Source of the DNA: Nonomuraea pusilla | GTDB lineage: Bacteria; Actinomycetota; Actinomycetes; Streptosporangiales; Streptosporangiaceae | Direction: 5' to 3' | Assembly: GCF_900109355.1 (NCBI RefSeq) | Contig: NZ_FOBF01000006.1 | Location: 124,001 to 188,000, forward strand | DNA length: 64,000 nucleotides | Shown here: piece by piece, positions 41,770 to 49,003 of the stretch | How positions within the stretch are numbered: the first letter of the stretch is position 1 | How the letters are laid out: each line of letters starts with the position of its first letter | Position numbers and translations under genes: made by a program | Notes under the pieces: model-generated | The model's database searches: none | What the model saw: only the letters and a program-made list of their open reading frames with translations | What the model was told of the DNA's origin: nothing

Positions 41770-41858
41770 GGCTCCTCATTTGATGAAATCTGTCGAAGAT
41801 GGGCACGGCGGGGCGACGGCGTGCCCGGTGGCGCGCCGTGCCCGCGAAGCCGTGGAGG

Positions 41859-42710
41859 TCAGCCCTTCACGGCGCCGGCCACGAGGCCGGACACCATGCG
41901 GCGCTGCACGAGGAGGAAGAAGACGACGACCGGGATCGTCATCATCGTCGAGCTGGCCATGATGGCGCCCCAGTCGGTGCCGCGCTGCCCGAAGAAGTAC
42001 TGCAGGGCGACGGGCATGGTGTAGCCGCCGGAGTCGTTCATGAGGACCAGCGCGAAGATCAGCTCGTTCCACGCGGTGATGAACGAGAAGATGCTGGTCG
42101 CCACCAGGCCGGGGGCGACGAGCGGGAACAGCACCCGCCAGAACGTGGTGAACCGTCCGGCGCCGTCGATCCAGGCCGCCTCCTCCAGCGACCTCGGCAC
42201 GGCGGCGACGAACGTGCGCAGCATCCAGATGCCGAACGGCAGCGTGAGCCCCACGTTCACCACGATCAGCCCGAGGAGCTGGTCGTACAGGCCGAGCCGC
42301 TTGACGCTGAGGAACAGCGGGATCAGCAGCGCCTCGGACGGGATCATCTGCGCGATCAGCAGCACGATCAGGAACCCGGTGCGTCCCTTGAACCGGAAGC
42401 GGGCGACGGCGGTGGCCGCGAGCAGCGAGAAGACCGCGCCCACGAGCACCGTGCCGAGCGCGACGACCGCGCTGTTGCGCAGGTAGAGCCAGATCGAGTG
42501 CCCGGCCACGCCCTCGCTGAGCACGCGGTCGACGTGCTCGAAGGTGAAGTGCGTGGGGAACGGGATGAAGCTGGTGGTGAAGATCTGGTCGTTCGCCTTG
42601 AACGCGGTCGCGACCATCCAGTACACCGGGAAGATCGCGAAGAGGAACACGGCGACGCCGGCGGCGTTGAGCAGGACCTTGCCGAGCCGCCTGCGGGCCA
42701 GCGGGCTCAT
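41859..42710 (-). CDS. Sugar ABC transporter permease (MalG/CUT1 type)
   Basis: 283 residues from ATG 42710; stop and start share one base (TGATG) with the upstream permease gene. Six membrane helices, EAA loop VPRSLEEAAWIDGAGRFTTFWRVLFPLVAPG (residues about 180-210), terminal MVSGLVAGAVKG. Acts with the 42710-43720 permease and the lipoprotein. No ATPase in the operon, so a shared MsiK-type ATPase is expected. The cytosolic NagZ-like enzyme encoded next points to amino-sugar oligomers as cargo (inference). Confidence 0.9.
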   Translation of the reverse strand: MSPLARRRLGKVLLNAAGVAVFLFAIFPVYWMVATAFKANDQIFTTSFIPFPTHFTFEHVDRVLSEGVAGHSIWLYLRNSAVVALGTVLVGAVFSLLAATAVARFRFKGRTGFLIVLLIAQMIPSEALLIPLFLSVKRLGLYDQLLGLIVVNVGLTLPFGIWMLRTFVAAVPRSLEEAAWIDGAGRFTTFWRVLFPLVAPGLVATSIFSFITAWNELIFALVLMNDSGGYTMPVALQYFFGQRGTDWGAIMASSTMMTIPVVVFFLLVQRRMVSGLVAGAVKG

Positions 42711-43720
42711 CACATCTCCTCCTGCTTGACGAGCTGCCTGACGTACACGGCGGTGACGACGAGCAGGATGACCGTCAGCACCACGGCGATGGCCGCGCCC
42801 GAGCCCATCTTGGGCGGCGAGCGGAACGCCTCGGCGTAGGAGAAGATCGACAGGTTGAACGCCTCGCGGTTGGCGGGGCCGCCCATGAGGACGTACAGCT
42901 GGCTGAAGACCTTGAAGTCCCAGATGATCGACAGGACGGTCAGCACGGCGAACACCGGCTTGAGCAGCGGGAAGGTGATCTTCCAGAAGGTCCGCCAGGC
43001 CGAGGAGCCGTCCACCTTGGCCGCCTCGTACAGCTCGGCGGGGATGCCGCGGAGTCCGGCCAGCACCGACACGGCGATGAACGGGAAGCTCGCCCACACC
43101 ACCGTGATGATCAGCACCATGTAGATGGACCAGGCGTCGTTGAGCCACGGCTCGTCGGTCCAGGTCGCGCGGCCGAAGAGCGCGGACGACAGCCAGTCGG
43201 GGAGCAGGTTCAGCGCCCAGTTGATGACGCCTGCCTCGGCGTCGAACAGCCAGCGCCAGATGATGCCCTGCGCCACCGGCGGCACCGCCCAGGCGAACAT
43301 GATGCCGACGACGACGAACGTGGACATCTTCCTGCCCAGCTTGTTGAGCAGGACGCCGACGGCGGTGCCGACGATCAGCGTGAGCGACACGGCGATGACG
43401 GCGAAGACGACGGTGTTGCGCAGCGCGGACCAGAAGATCTCGTTGTCGAAGATCTTCTCGAAGTTCTCCGTGCCGACCCAGGTGGCCGGCTTCTTCCCGC
43501 TGATCTGGACGAGGCCGACCTTCTGGAAGGCCATGATCCCCACCTGGACCATCGGGTAGAGCAGCAGGGCCCCGATCACGACCAGGCCCGGGATGAGCAG
43601 GATGTACGGGATGGACCAGACCGGCAGGCGGGTGCGCCTGACCGGGCGGTCGGCGCGGCGACGGCCCGGGGCGGAGGCGCGGCGGCCTCCGTCCCGGGCG
43701 AGCGTTGACGTGTTCGTCAT
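42710..43720 (-). CDS. Sugar ABC transporter permease (MalF/CUT1 type)
   Basis: 336 residues from ATG 43720. A basic N-terminus (RDGGRRASAPGRRRADRPVRR) is followed by six helices. EAA loop is IPAELYEAAKVDGSSAWRTFWKITFPLLKPVF (residues about 225-256). The loop after helix 1 carries QVGIMAFQKVGLVQISGKKPATWVGTENF, as in CUT1 importers. Starts 6 bp after the binding-protein stop. Second gene of a four-gene leftward operon. Confidence 0.9.
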   Translation of the reverse strand: MTNTSTLARDGGRRASAPGRRRADRPVRRTRLPVWSIPYILLIPGLVVIGALLLYPMVQVGIMAFQKVGLVQISGKKPATWVGTENFEKIFDNEIFWSALRNTVVFAVIAVSLTLIVGTAVGVLLNKLGRKMSTFVVVGIMFAWAVPPVAQGIIWRWLFDAEAGVINWALNLLPDWLSSALFGRATWTDEPWLNDAWSIYMVLIITVVWASFPFIAVSVLAGLRGIPAELYEAAKVDGSSAWRTFWKITFPLLKPVFAVLTVLSIIWDFKVFSQLYVLMGGPANREAFNLSIFSYAEAFRSPPKMGSGAAIAVVLTVILLVVTAVYVRQLVKQEEM

Positions 43721-43726
43721 CAGGGC

Positions 43727-45055
43727 TCAGGAGGCGTTGAGGATGTCTTCGAGTTCCTTGTTGGCCGCGCCCAGCGCCTCGTCGGCCGACGCCTTGCCCT
43801 CGATGACCTTGCGGGCGGCGTTCTGCAGCACGGCCTTGGTCTCGTTGGCCTCGGTCCACTGGGGGTCGGCGGGGAACGCCTTGGCCTTGGCGAAGGCGGC
43901 GGCGAACGGCGCCTGGGCCGGGTCCTCGGCCAGCTTGGCGAGCGCGTCGGGGTAGACGGGGAGCAGACCGCCGTCGGTGGCGTACTTGACGCCCCACTCC
44001 TTGCCGGAGGCCAGCTTCACGAACTCCTTGGCCAGCTCCTTCTCCTTGGCGCTGCCCCAGACGGCGATGTCGTTGCCGCCGAGGAAGGCCTGCGCCTCGC
44101 CGCCGCTCTTGGCGGGGAGCGGGAAGAAGGCGAGCTTGTCACCCTTGAGCTTGCCCTTGCTCTCCTCCTCGATGGCCGCGAGGTCCCACGAGGCGGTGAG
44201 GTACATGCCGACCTTGTTGTTGGAGAAGCGGGTGCGGATGTCGGTGCTGTTCTGGTTGAGCCGCGACTTGCTGGACAGGCCGTCGGTCACCAGGGAGGTG
44301 TACTGCGCGAAGCCCTCCTTGAAGGCGGGGTCGGTCAGCTTGCCGACCCACTTGTCGCCCTCCTTGACGGCGTAGTCGCCGCCGGCGGTCCAGATGAGCG
44401 AGCCGAGCAGGTGGTTGGCGTCGGAGCCGCCGTTGAAGGCGAAGCCGTCGACGTCCTTGCCCTTCTTCTCCTGGATCTTCTTGGCCGCGGCCACGAGCTC
44501 GTCCCAGCTCTTGGGGACGTCGATCTTCAGCTCCTTGAACCAGTCGGCCCGGTAGAGGACGGCGCGGGTGCCGCCGCCCCACGGCACGGCGTAGGTCTCG
44601 CCGTCGATGGTCTCCAGCCCCAGGAGGTTCTTGGGGATCTGGGCCTGGTCGCCGGAGGAGACGATGTCGCTGATCGGCTCCAGCGCCTCCTGACTCTGCC
44701 ACAGCGGCACCTGGTCGTTGCCGATCTCGGTGGCGTCGGGGCCGGTGCCGCCGGCCGCGGCGGCGGTGAACTTGTCGTTGACCTGCGGCCAGGGGATCCA
44801 CTCGACCTTCACCTTGGCGCCGGTCTGCTGCTCGAAGGCGGCGACCAGCTCGTCGGTGTACTTCTGCGCGGCGGGGTTGCTGTCACCGAGCCGCCAGAAG
44901 GTCAGCTCCTTGCCCGCGTACTTGGGGCCGGTCGCGGAGGCGGACGCGGCCGCGCTCGGCGTCTCCTTGGGGGTCTCGCCGGAGCCACAGGCGGCCACGC
45001 CCAGGGCCAGTGCGGCCGTGGTGACCGTAGTGGCTGTGATCTTCGCGATCCTCAC
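43727..45055 (-). CDS. Sugar ABC transporter substrate-binding lipoprotein
   Basis: 442 residues from GTG 45055 with GGGAGA just upstream; a TTG at 45109 is in frame but lacks such a site. Signal peptide VRIAKITATTVTTAALALGVAAC with lipobox VAAC, followed by a Ser/Thr/Ala-rich tether (SGETPKETPSAAASASA). Family 1 binding-protein fold: LTFWRLGDSNPAAQKYTDELVAAFEQQTG, ATEIGNDQVPLWQ, ETYAVPWGGGTRAVLYRADWFKE. First gene of the importer operon. Divergent from ROK2, with an AT-rich candidate operator between them (45124-45156). Confidence 0.92.
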   Translation of the reverse strand: MRIAKITATTVTTAALALGVAACGSGETPKETPSAAASASATGPKYAGKELTFWRLGDSNPAAQKYTDELVAAFEQQTGAKVKVEWIPWPQVNDKFTAAAAGGTGPDATEIGNDQVPLWQSQEALEPISDIVSSGDQAQIPKNLLGLETIDGETYAVPWGGGTRAVLYRADWFKELKIDVPKSWDELVAAAKKIQEKKGKDVDGFAFNGGSDANHLLGSLIWTAGGDYAVKEGDKWVGKLTDPAFKEGFAQYTSLVTDGLSSKSRLNQNSTDIRTRFSNNKVGMYLTASWDLAAIEEESKGKLKGDKLAFFPLPAKSGGEAQAFLGGNDIAVWGSAKEKELAKEFVKLASGKEWGVKYATDGGLLPVYPDALAKLAEDPAQAPFAAAFAKAKAFPADPQWTEANETKAVLQNAARKVIEGKASADEALGAANKELEDILNAS

Positions 45056-45123
45056 AGGATTCTCCCTTCCCGGGTGCTGGCCTACGGTCCGCACCAGGCT
45101 GATCGTCAATGCCGAACGGCTGG

Positions 45124-45156
45124 TGCTAAACTAACAAGAAACTTTCTTAAAAGAAA
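45124..45156. promoter_or_regulatory. AT-rich candidate ROK operator 2 with nested palindromes
   Basis: GCTAAACTAACAAG begins the site. AAGAAA-C-TTTCTT at 45136-45148 and TTTCTT-AA-AAGAAA at 45143-45156 are two overlapping perfect palindromes. The island lies between the divergent starts at 45055 and 45207 and stands out sharply from the GC-rich background. Confidence 0.7.
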
Positions 45157-45206
45157 CGCTCGTTAGCCGATCGTGACGAGCGATCCGGACCAGAGGGGGC
45201 GCGACG

Positions 45207-46346
45207 ATGAGCCGGAGCCCGGGAACCCCCAGGCTGCTGCGCCGGTTGAACGACCGTGCGGCACTCGAACTCCTCCTCGCCGACGGCCCGCTCACGCGGG
45301 CCGAGCTGGGCGAACGCACCGGCCTGTCCAAGGTGACCGCCGGGCAGCTGCTCGCCAGGCTGGAGGAGCGCGGCCTGGTCGAGGTGGCGGGCGAGCGGGC
45401 CGGCGGCAGGGGGCCCCACGCCGCCCTGTACGCCGTCGCGCCCTCCAGCGCGTACGTCGCCGGGCTGGAGGTGCTGCCCCACGGCCTGACCGTCGCCGTC
45501 GCCGACATCACCGGCCGCATCGTCGTCGAGGTCACCGTCGACCCCGACGACGGCGACCCGGTCAAGGCCGTCCACTCGGCCGTCGCCCGCGCCTGTGAGA
45601 CCGCCGACGTCGGCCTGTCGCAGCTGCGGGCCTTCGTCATCGGCACCAGGGGCGTCGTCGATCCCGGCAGCGGCGACGTGCGCTGGTCGTACGACCTGCC
45701 CGCCTGGCACGTCGGCGTGCTGGCCAGCCTGCGCCAGACCCTCGGCCCCTCCGTCACCATCGAGAACGACGTCAACCTCGTCGCCCTGGCCGAGCACAGC
45801 TACGGCGCCGCCGCCGGGCACCAGGACTTCGTCGTCATGTGGGCCGGCGTCGGCCAGGGCCTCGGCGTCATGCTCGGCGGCCGGCTGCACCGCGGCATCA
45901 CCGGAGGAGCGGGCGAGATCGGCTGGCTGCCGGTTCCCGGCGAGCCGCTGCCGTCGGACGTCTCCGAGCCGCAGTCGGGCTCCTTCCAGCGCCTCGTCGG
46001 CCACGAAGCGCTGCGCGGCCTGGCCGGCGCGCCCTCCGGCGCCACCGTGGCCGACCTGGTGCGGGACGGCGACGCGGCGTACCTCGACGCGGTCGCCGGG
46101 CGGCTGGCCGTCGGCGCGGCCGCCGTCGCGGTCGTGCTCGACCCCGGGCTCATCGTGCTCAGCGGCGACGTCGGGCGCGCCGGAGGCGAGCGGCTGGCGG
46201 CCAAGGTGGAGGAGGCGGTGGCTAGGATCTGCCCCAGCCAGCCCCGCGTCGTCCCCACCCGCGTCGCCGGGAACCCCGTGCTGCGCGGAGCCCTCGTCGC
46301 CGCCCTCGAACAGGCCCGGGAGCAGGTCTTCTCCGACACTGTGTGA
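45207..46346 (+). CDS. ROK family transcriptional regulator
   Basis: 379 residues from ATG 45207. Closely related to the ROK protein at 39096: shared PRLLR.LNDRAALELLL...LTR..LG..TGLSKVTA.QLLARLEERGLVEV winged helix, IENDVNLVALAE and GITGGAGEIGWLPVPG. Like its paralogue it lacks the zinc cysteines. Divergent from the importer operon, whose promoter holds palindromic AT-rich sites, so it probably represses uptake genes in the absence of an amino sugar (inference). The VanX-like gene follows 12 bp downstream on the same strand. Confidence 0.92.
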   Translation: MSRSPGTPRLLRRLNDRAALELLLADGPLTRAELGERTGLSKVTAGQLLARLEERGLVEVAGERAGGRGPHAALYAVAPSSAYVAGLEVLPHGLTVAVADITGRIVVEVTVDPDDGDPVKAVHSAVARACETADVGLSQLRAFVIGTRGVVDPGSGDVRWSYDLPAWHVGVLASLRQTLGPSVTIENDVNLVALAEHSYGAAAGHQDFVVMWAGVGQGLGVMLGGRLHRGITGGAGEIGWLPVPGEPLPSDVSEPQSGSFQRLVGHEALRGLAGAPSGATVADLVRDGDAAYLDAVAGRLAVGAAAVAVVLDPGLIVLSGDVGRAGGERLAAKVEEAVARICPSQPRVVPTRVAGNPVLRGALVAALEQAREQVFSDTV

Positions 46347-46358
46347 GAATGACTGCAC

Positions 46359-47015
46359 ATGTGGCAGGCTCCGAGTGACATCGTGCTCATCTCCGACCCG
46401 CGGGTCGCCGCCGTCCCGGTGCGCGAGTGCGGCGAACCCCTGGCCGACATGCGTGGCCGGCTGCGGGTCGACACCCGCATGGCCGACCCCGCCGGCGCGT
46501 ACGCGCACCTGCGCGAGGGGCTCGCCACCCGGCTGGAGCAGGCCGAGCGCCTCCTGCCCGCGGGCTACCACCTGCTGCTCGTCGAGGGCTACCGGCCGAT
46601 CCCGACGCAGCGCGGCATCTTCGACGCGTACGTGGCCGAGCTCCACGAGGCCTACCCCGGCATCTCGCCGGAGGAGGCGCACGTCGCCGCCAGCCGGTAC
46701 GTCTCGCCCGTCGAGGTCGCCCCGCACACGGCGGGCGCGGCGATCGACCTCACCCTGTGCGACCCCGACGGCGTCGAGTACGACATGGGCACGCAGGTCA
46801 ACGACAACCCCGAGGAGAGCGGCGGGGCCTGCTACACGGCCGCGCCCGGCATCTCGGCCGAGGCCCGCGGCCACCGCAAGATCCTGGCCGCCGCGCTGGA
46901 ACCGGCCGGCCTGGTCAACTACCCCACCGAGTGGTGGCACTGGTCGTACGGCGACCGGTACTGGGCGTTCACGGTGTCGGCGGAGCACGCGCACTACGGG
47001 CCCGTGGAGTTCTGA
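46359..47015 (+). CDS. D-alanyl-D-alanine dipeptidase (VanX/DdpX-like, M15D)
   Basis: 218 residues from ATG 46359. Zn dipeptidase hydrolysing D-Ala-D-Ala. Motifs: LLLVEGYRPIPTQ (transition-state Arg79), VAPHTAGAAIDLTL (Zn ligands His123 and Asp130) and YPTEWWHWSYGD (catalytic Glu191, Zn ligand His194). Length fits the family (about 200-230). No vanHA or vanRS genes are nearby, so this is not a vancomycin-resistance cassette. Its position 12 bp after a ROK regulator facing a NagZ/importer operon suggests recycling of cell-wall dipeptide, as proposed for E. coli DdpX. Confidence 0.9.
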   Translation: MWQAPSDIVLISDPRVAAVPVRECGEPLADMRGRLRVDTRMADPAGAYAHLREGLATRLEQAERLLPAGYHLLLVEGYRPIPTQRGIFDAYVAELHEAYPGISPEEAHVAASRYVSPVEVAPHTAGAAIDLTLCDPDGVEYDMGTQVNDNPEESGGACYTAAPGISAEARGHRKILAAALEPAGLVNYPTEWWHWSYGDRYWAFTVSAEHAHYGPVEF

Positions 47016-47106
47016 ACCCCCCTGCCTGGAAGGGTTTTCCGAGGGTCAAGCGGCGGGCACAAACCGTACGGAGGCTCTCTTAACGCCCTGCGAGGTGTGT
47101 GTGGGC

Positions 47107-48192
47107 ATGATTCCCCTGATCGGGATCGAAGAGGAGTACCTCGTCGTCGATCCCCGCACCCGCCACGTGACTCCGCGCGCGGCCGAAGTCCTGGCCGCCG
47201 CGACGGACATGCTCGACGTGGCACACGAGATCACCCGTTTCCAGGTGGAGGCGCGCACCCCGCCCTCCGCCGACCTGACCGAACTGGGGTCGCGGCTGCG
47301 CGCGACCCGCAAGGACGTCGCCGTCGCGGCGCGTTCCTGCGGGCTCGCCGTCGTCGCGAGCGGCATCCCCGTCCTGGGGAGCGCCATGCCGCCGCCGCTC
47401 ACCGATCACGCCCGCTACGAGCAGGGCCGCGTCCTGTACCGCGCCCTCCAGGACGAGATCAGCATCTGCGCCCTGCACGTCCACGTGGACGTGCCGGACG
47501 AGGAGCACGCCGTCTACGTCGGCAACCACCTGCGGCCGTGGTTGCCCACACTCATCGCCCTGGCCGCCAACTCGCCGTTCTTCGTGGGCCGCGACACCGG
47601 CTACGCGTCCTGGCGGGTGATCAGCTGGGGGCGGTGGCCGGTGTCCGGCGCGCCGCCGTACTTCCCGACGTTCGCCGAGTACGAGCTGGCGCTGCGCGCG
47701 CTCGCCGAGTCGGGCGCGCTCATGGACCCCAAGACGGTCTTCTGGGACACCAGGCCGTCGCCCACGCTGCCGACCGTCGAGATCCGCGTCGCCGACGTGC
47801 CCCTCGACGTCACCGACAGCCTGACCATCATCGGCCTCATCAGGGCCCTCGTCGTCACCTCGCTCGCCGCGGTGACCCGCGGCGACCGGGGCCTGCCCAT
47901 CCCGTCGGAGGTGCTGCGCGCCGCGTACTGGCGGGCCGCCCGCGACGGGCTGCTCGGCGACAGCCTCGACGTGCGGGACGGCAGGCTGGTGCCCGCGCCG
48001 GTGCTGGCCGGTCGCCTGTTCGAGCACGTCAAGGGGGCGCTGGCCGAGGCCGGTGACCTGCGCTTCGTCGAGGAGGGCCTGGACCGCCTGCTCAGGAAGG
48101 GCTCGGGGGCGATGCGCCAGCGTCGCGTCCACGCCAGGGGCCACGACCTGGCGGAGGTGGTGGACGACCTCATCGAGGCGACCGTCGCCTGA
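47107..48192 (+). CDS. Carboxylate-amine ligase, YbdK-type glutamate-cysteine ligase 2
   Basis: 361 residues from ATG 47107 (GTG at 47101 is in frame). The GCS2 family signature is clear: LIGIEEEYLVVDPRT at the N-terminus, RFQVEARTPPSADLTEL, ALHVHVDVPD (substrate/metal site), NSPFFVGRDTGYASWRVISWGRWPVSGAPPYF, and PTVEIRVADVPLDV. E. coli YbdK has weak gamma-glutamylcysteine ligase activity; the true substrate of actinobacterial members is usually unknown. Same strand as ROK2 and the VanX-like gene but 91 bp downstream, so it may have its own promoter. A gamma-glutamyltransferase is encoded convergently beyond the TSUP gene. Confidence 0.92.
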   Translation: MIPLIGIEEEYLVVDPRTRHVTPRAAEVLAAATDMLDVAHEITRFQVEARTPPSADLTELGSRLRATRKDVAVAARSCGLAVVASGIPVLGSAMPPPLTDHARYEQGRVLYRALQDEISICALHVHVDVPDEEHAVYVGNHLRPWLPTLIALAANSPFFVGRDTGYASWRVISWGRWPVSGAPPYFPTFAEYELALRALAESGALMDPKTVFWDTRPSPTLPTVEIRVADVPLDVTDSLTIIGLIRALVVTSLAAVTRGDRGLPIPSEVLRAAYWRAARDGLLGDSLDVRDGRLVPAPVLAGRLFEHVKGALAEAGDLRFVEEGLDRLLRKGSGAMRQRRVHARGHDLAEVVDDLIEATVA

Positions 48193-48256
48193 CCCCGCGT
48201 CGCGGACGTCCTGGCCGCGGACCAGGCCGAAGGGCGCCGGAACATGCCCACGGGTC

Positions 48257-49003
48257 TCAGCGCAGCGCCAGCACCGCGGCGACGCCGAGACCGAACGCGA
48301 CGACCACGCCGCGCAGCACGTTCGGCGACAGCAGTCGCGCCAGGCGGGTGCCGAGGAAGCCGCCCGCCAGGCTCGCCGGAGCCACCACGGCCACCGCCTC
48401 CCACTGCACGGGACCGAACAGCGAGAACGCCACCACCGACACCGTGCTGATCACCAGCGAGAGCGCCGCGCGCACCGCGTTGACCCGGTGCAGGTCATCG
48501 TGCAGGAACATGCCGAGCACCGCCAGCAGCAGCACCCCCATCCCGCCGTTGAAGTACGCGCCGTAGCAGCCGCCGAGGAACACGCCCGCGTACACCAGGC
48601 GGCTGGGCGGCCCGCCCGCCGCGCCGCCGAACCTGCGCCGCAGCCACGGCTGGGCCAGCAGCGCCACGCTGGCGAACGCCACCAGCCACGGCACCAGCGA
48701 GTCGAACACCTGGCCCGGCGTGAGCAGCAGGATCGCCGCGCCCGCCGCCGCGCCGAGCACCGTCGCGGCCGACAGCGCCGCCGTCCTCGCCTGCTGCCCG
48801 CGCAGCTCGGCCCGGTAGCCCAGCACGCCGCCCAGGTAGCCGGGCCACAGCGCCACCGCGTTGGTCACCGACGCGGTCACGCCCGGGTACCCCAGCGCCA
48901 CCAGGGCGGGGAAGGAGATCAGCGTGCCGCCGCCGGCCAGGGCGTTGACCGCCCCGGCCAGGAGCCCCGCCCCCGCCATGAAGGCCAGGTCGGCGGGCGT
49001 CAT
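48257..49003 (-). CDS. TauE/SafE (TSUP) family membrane permease
   Basis: 248 residues from ATG 49003, overlapping the gamma-glutamyltransferase stop (ATGA). Seven to eight hydrophobic helices. The family hallmark is the N-terminal GAGLLAGAVNALAGGGTLISFPALVALGYPGVTASVTNAVALWPG (residues about 10-54) and its weaker internal repeat VYAGVFLGGCYGAYFNGGMGVLLLAVLG. Members carry sulfite, sulfonates or other organic anions, many as exporters. Coupling to a gamma-glutamyltransferase suggests handling of a sulfur or glutamyl product (inference). Confidence 0.9.
   Translation of the reverse strand: MTPADLAFMAGAGLLAGAVNALAGGGTLISFPALVALGYPGVTASVTNAVALWPGYLGGVLGYRAELRGQQARTAALSAATVLGAAAGAAILLLTPGQVFDSLVPWLVAFASVALLAQPWLRRRFGGAAGGPPSRLVYAGVFLGGCYGAYFNGGMGVLLLAVLGMFLHDDLHRVNAVRAALSLVISTVSVVAFSLFGPVQWEAVAVVAPASLAGGFLGTRLARLLSPNVLRGVVVAFGLGVAAVLALR

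Noticed and set aside
46359..47015. Vancomycin-resistance cassette
   Set aside because: Only a VanX-like gene is present; there is no VanH, VanA ligase or VanRS nearby, and the context is sugar uptake.
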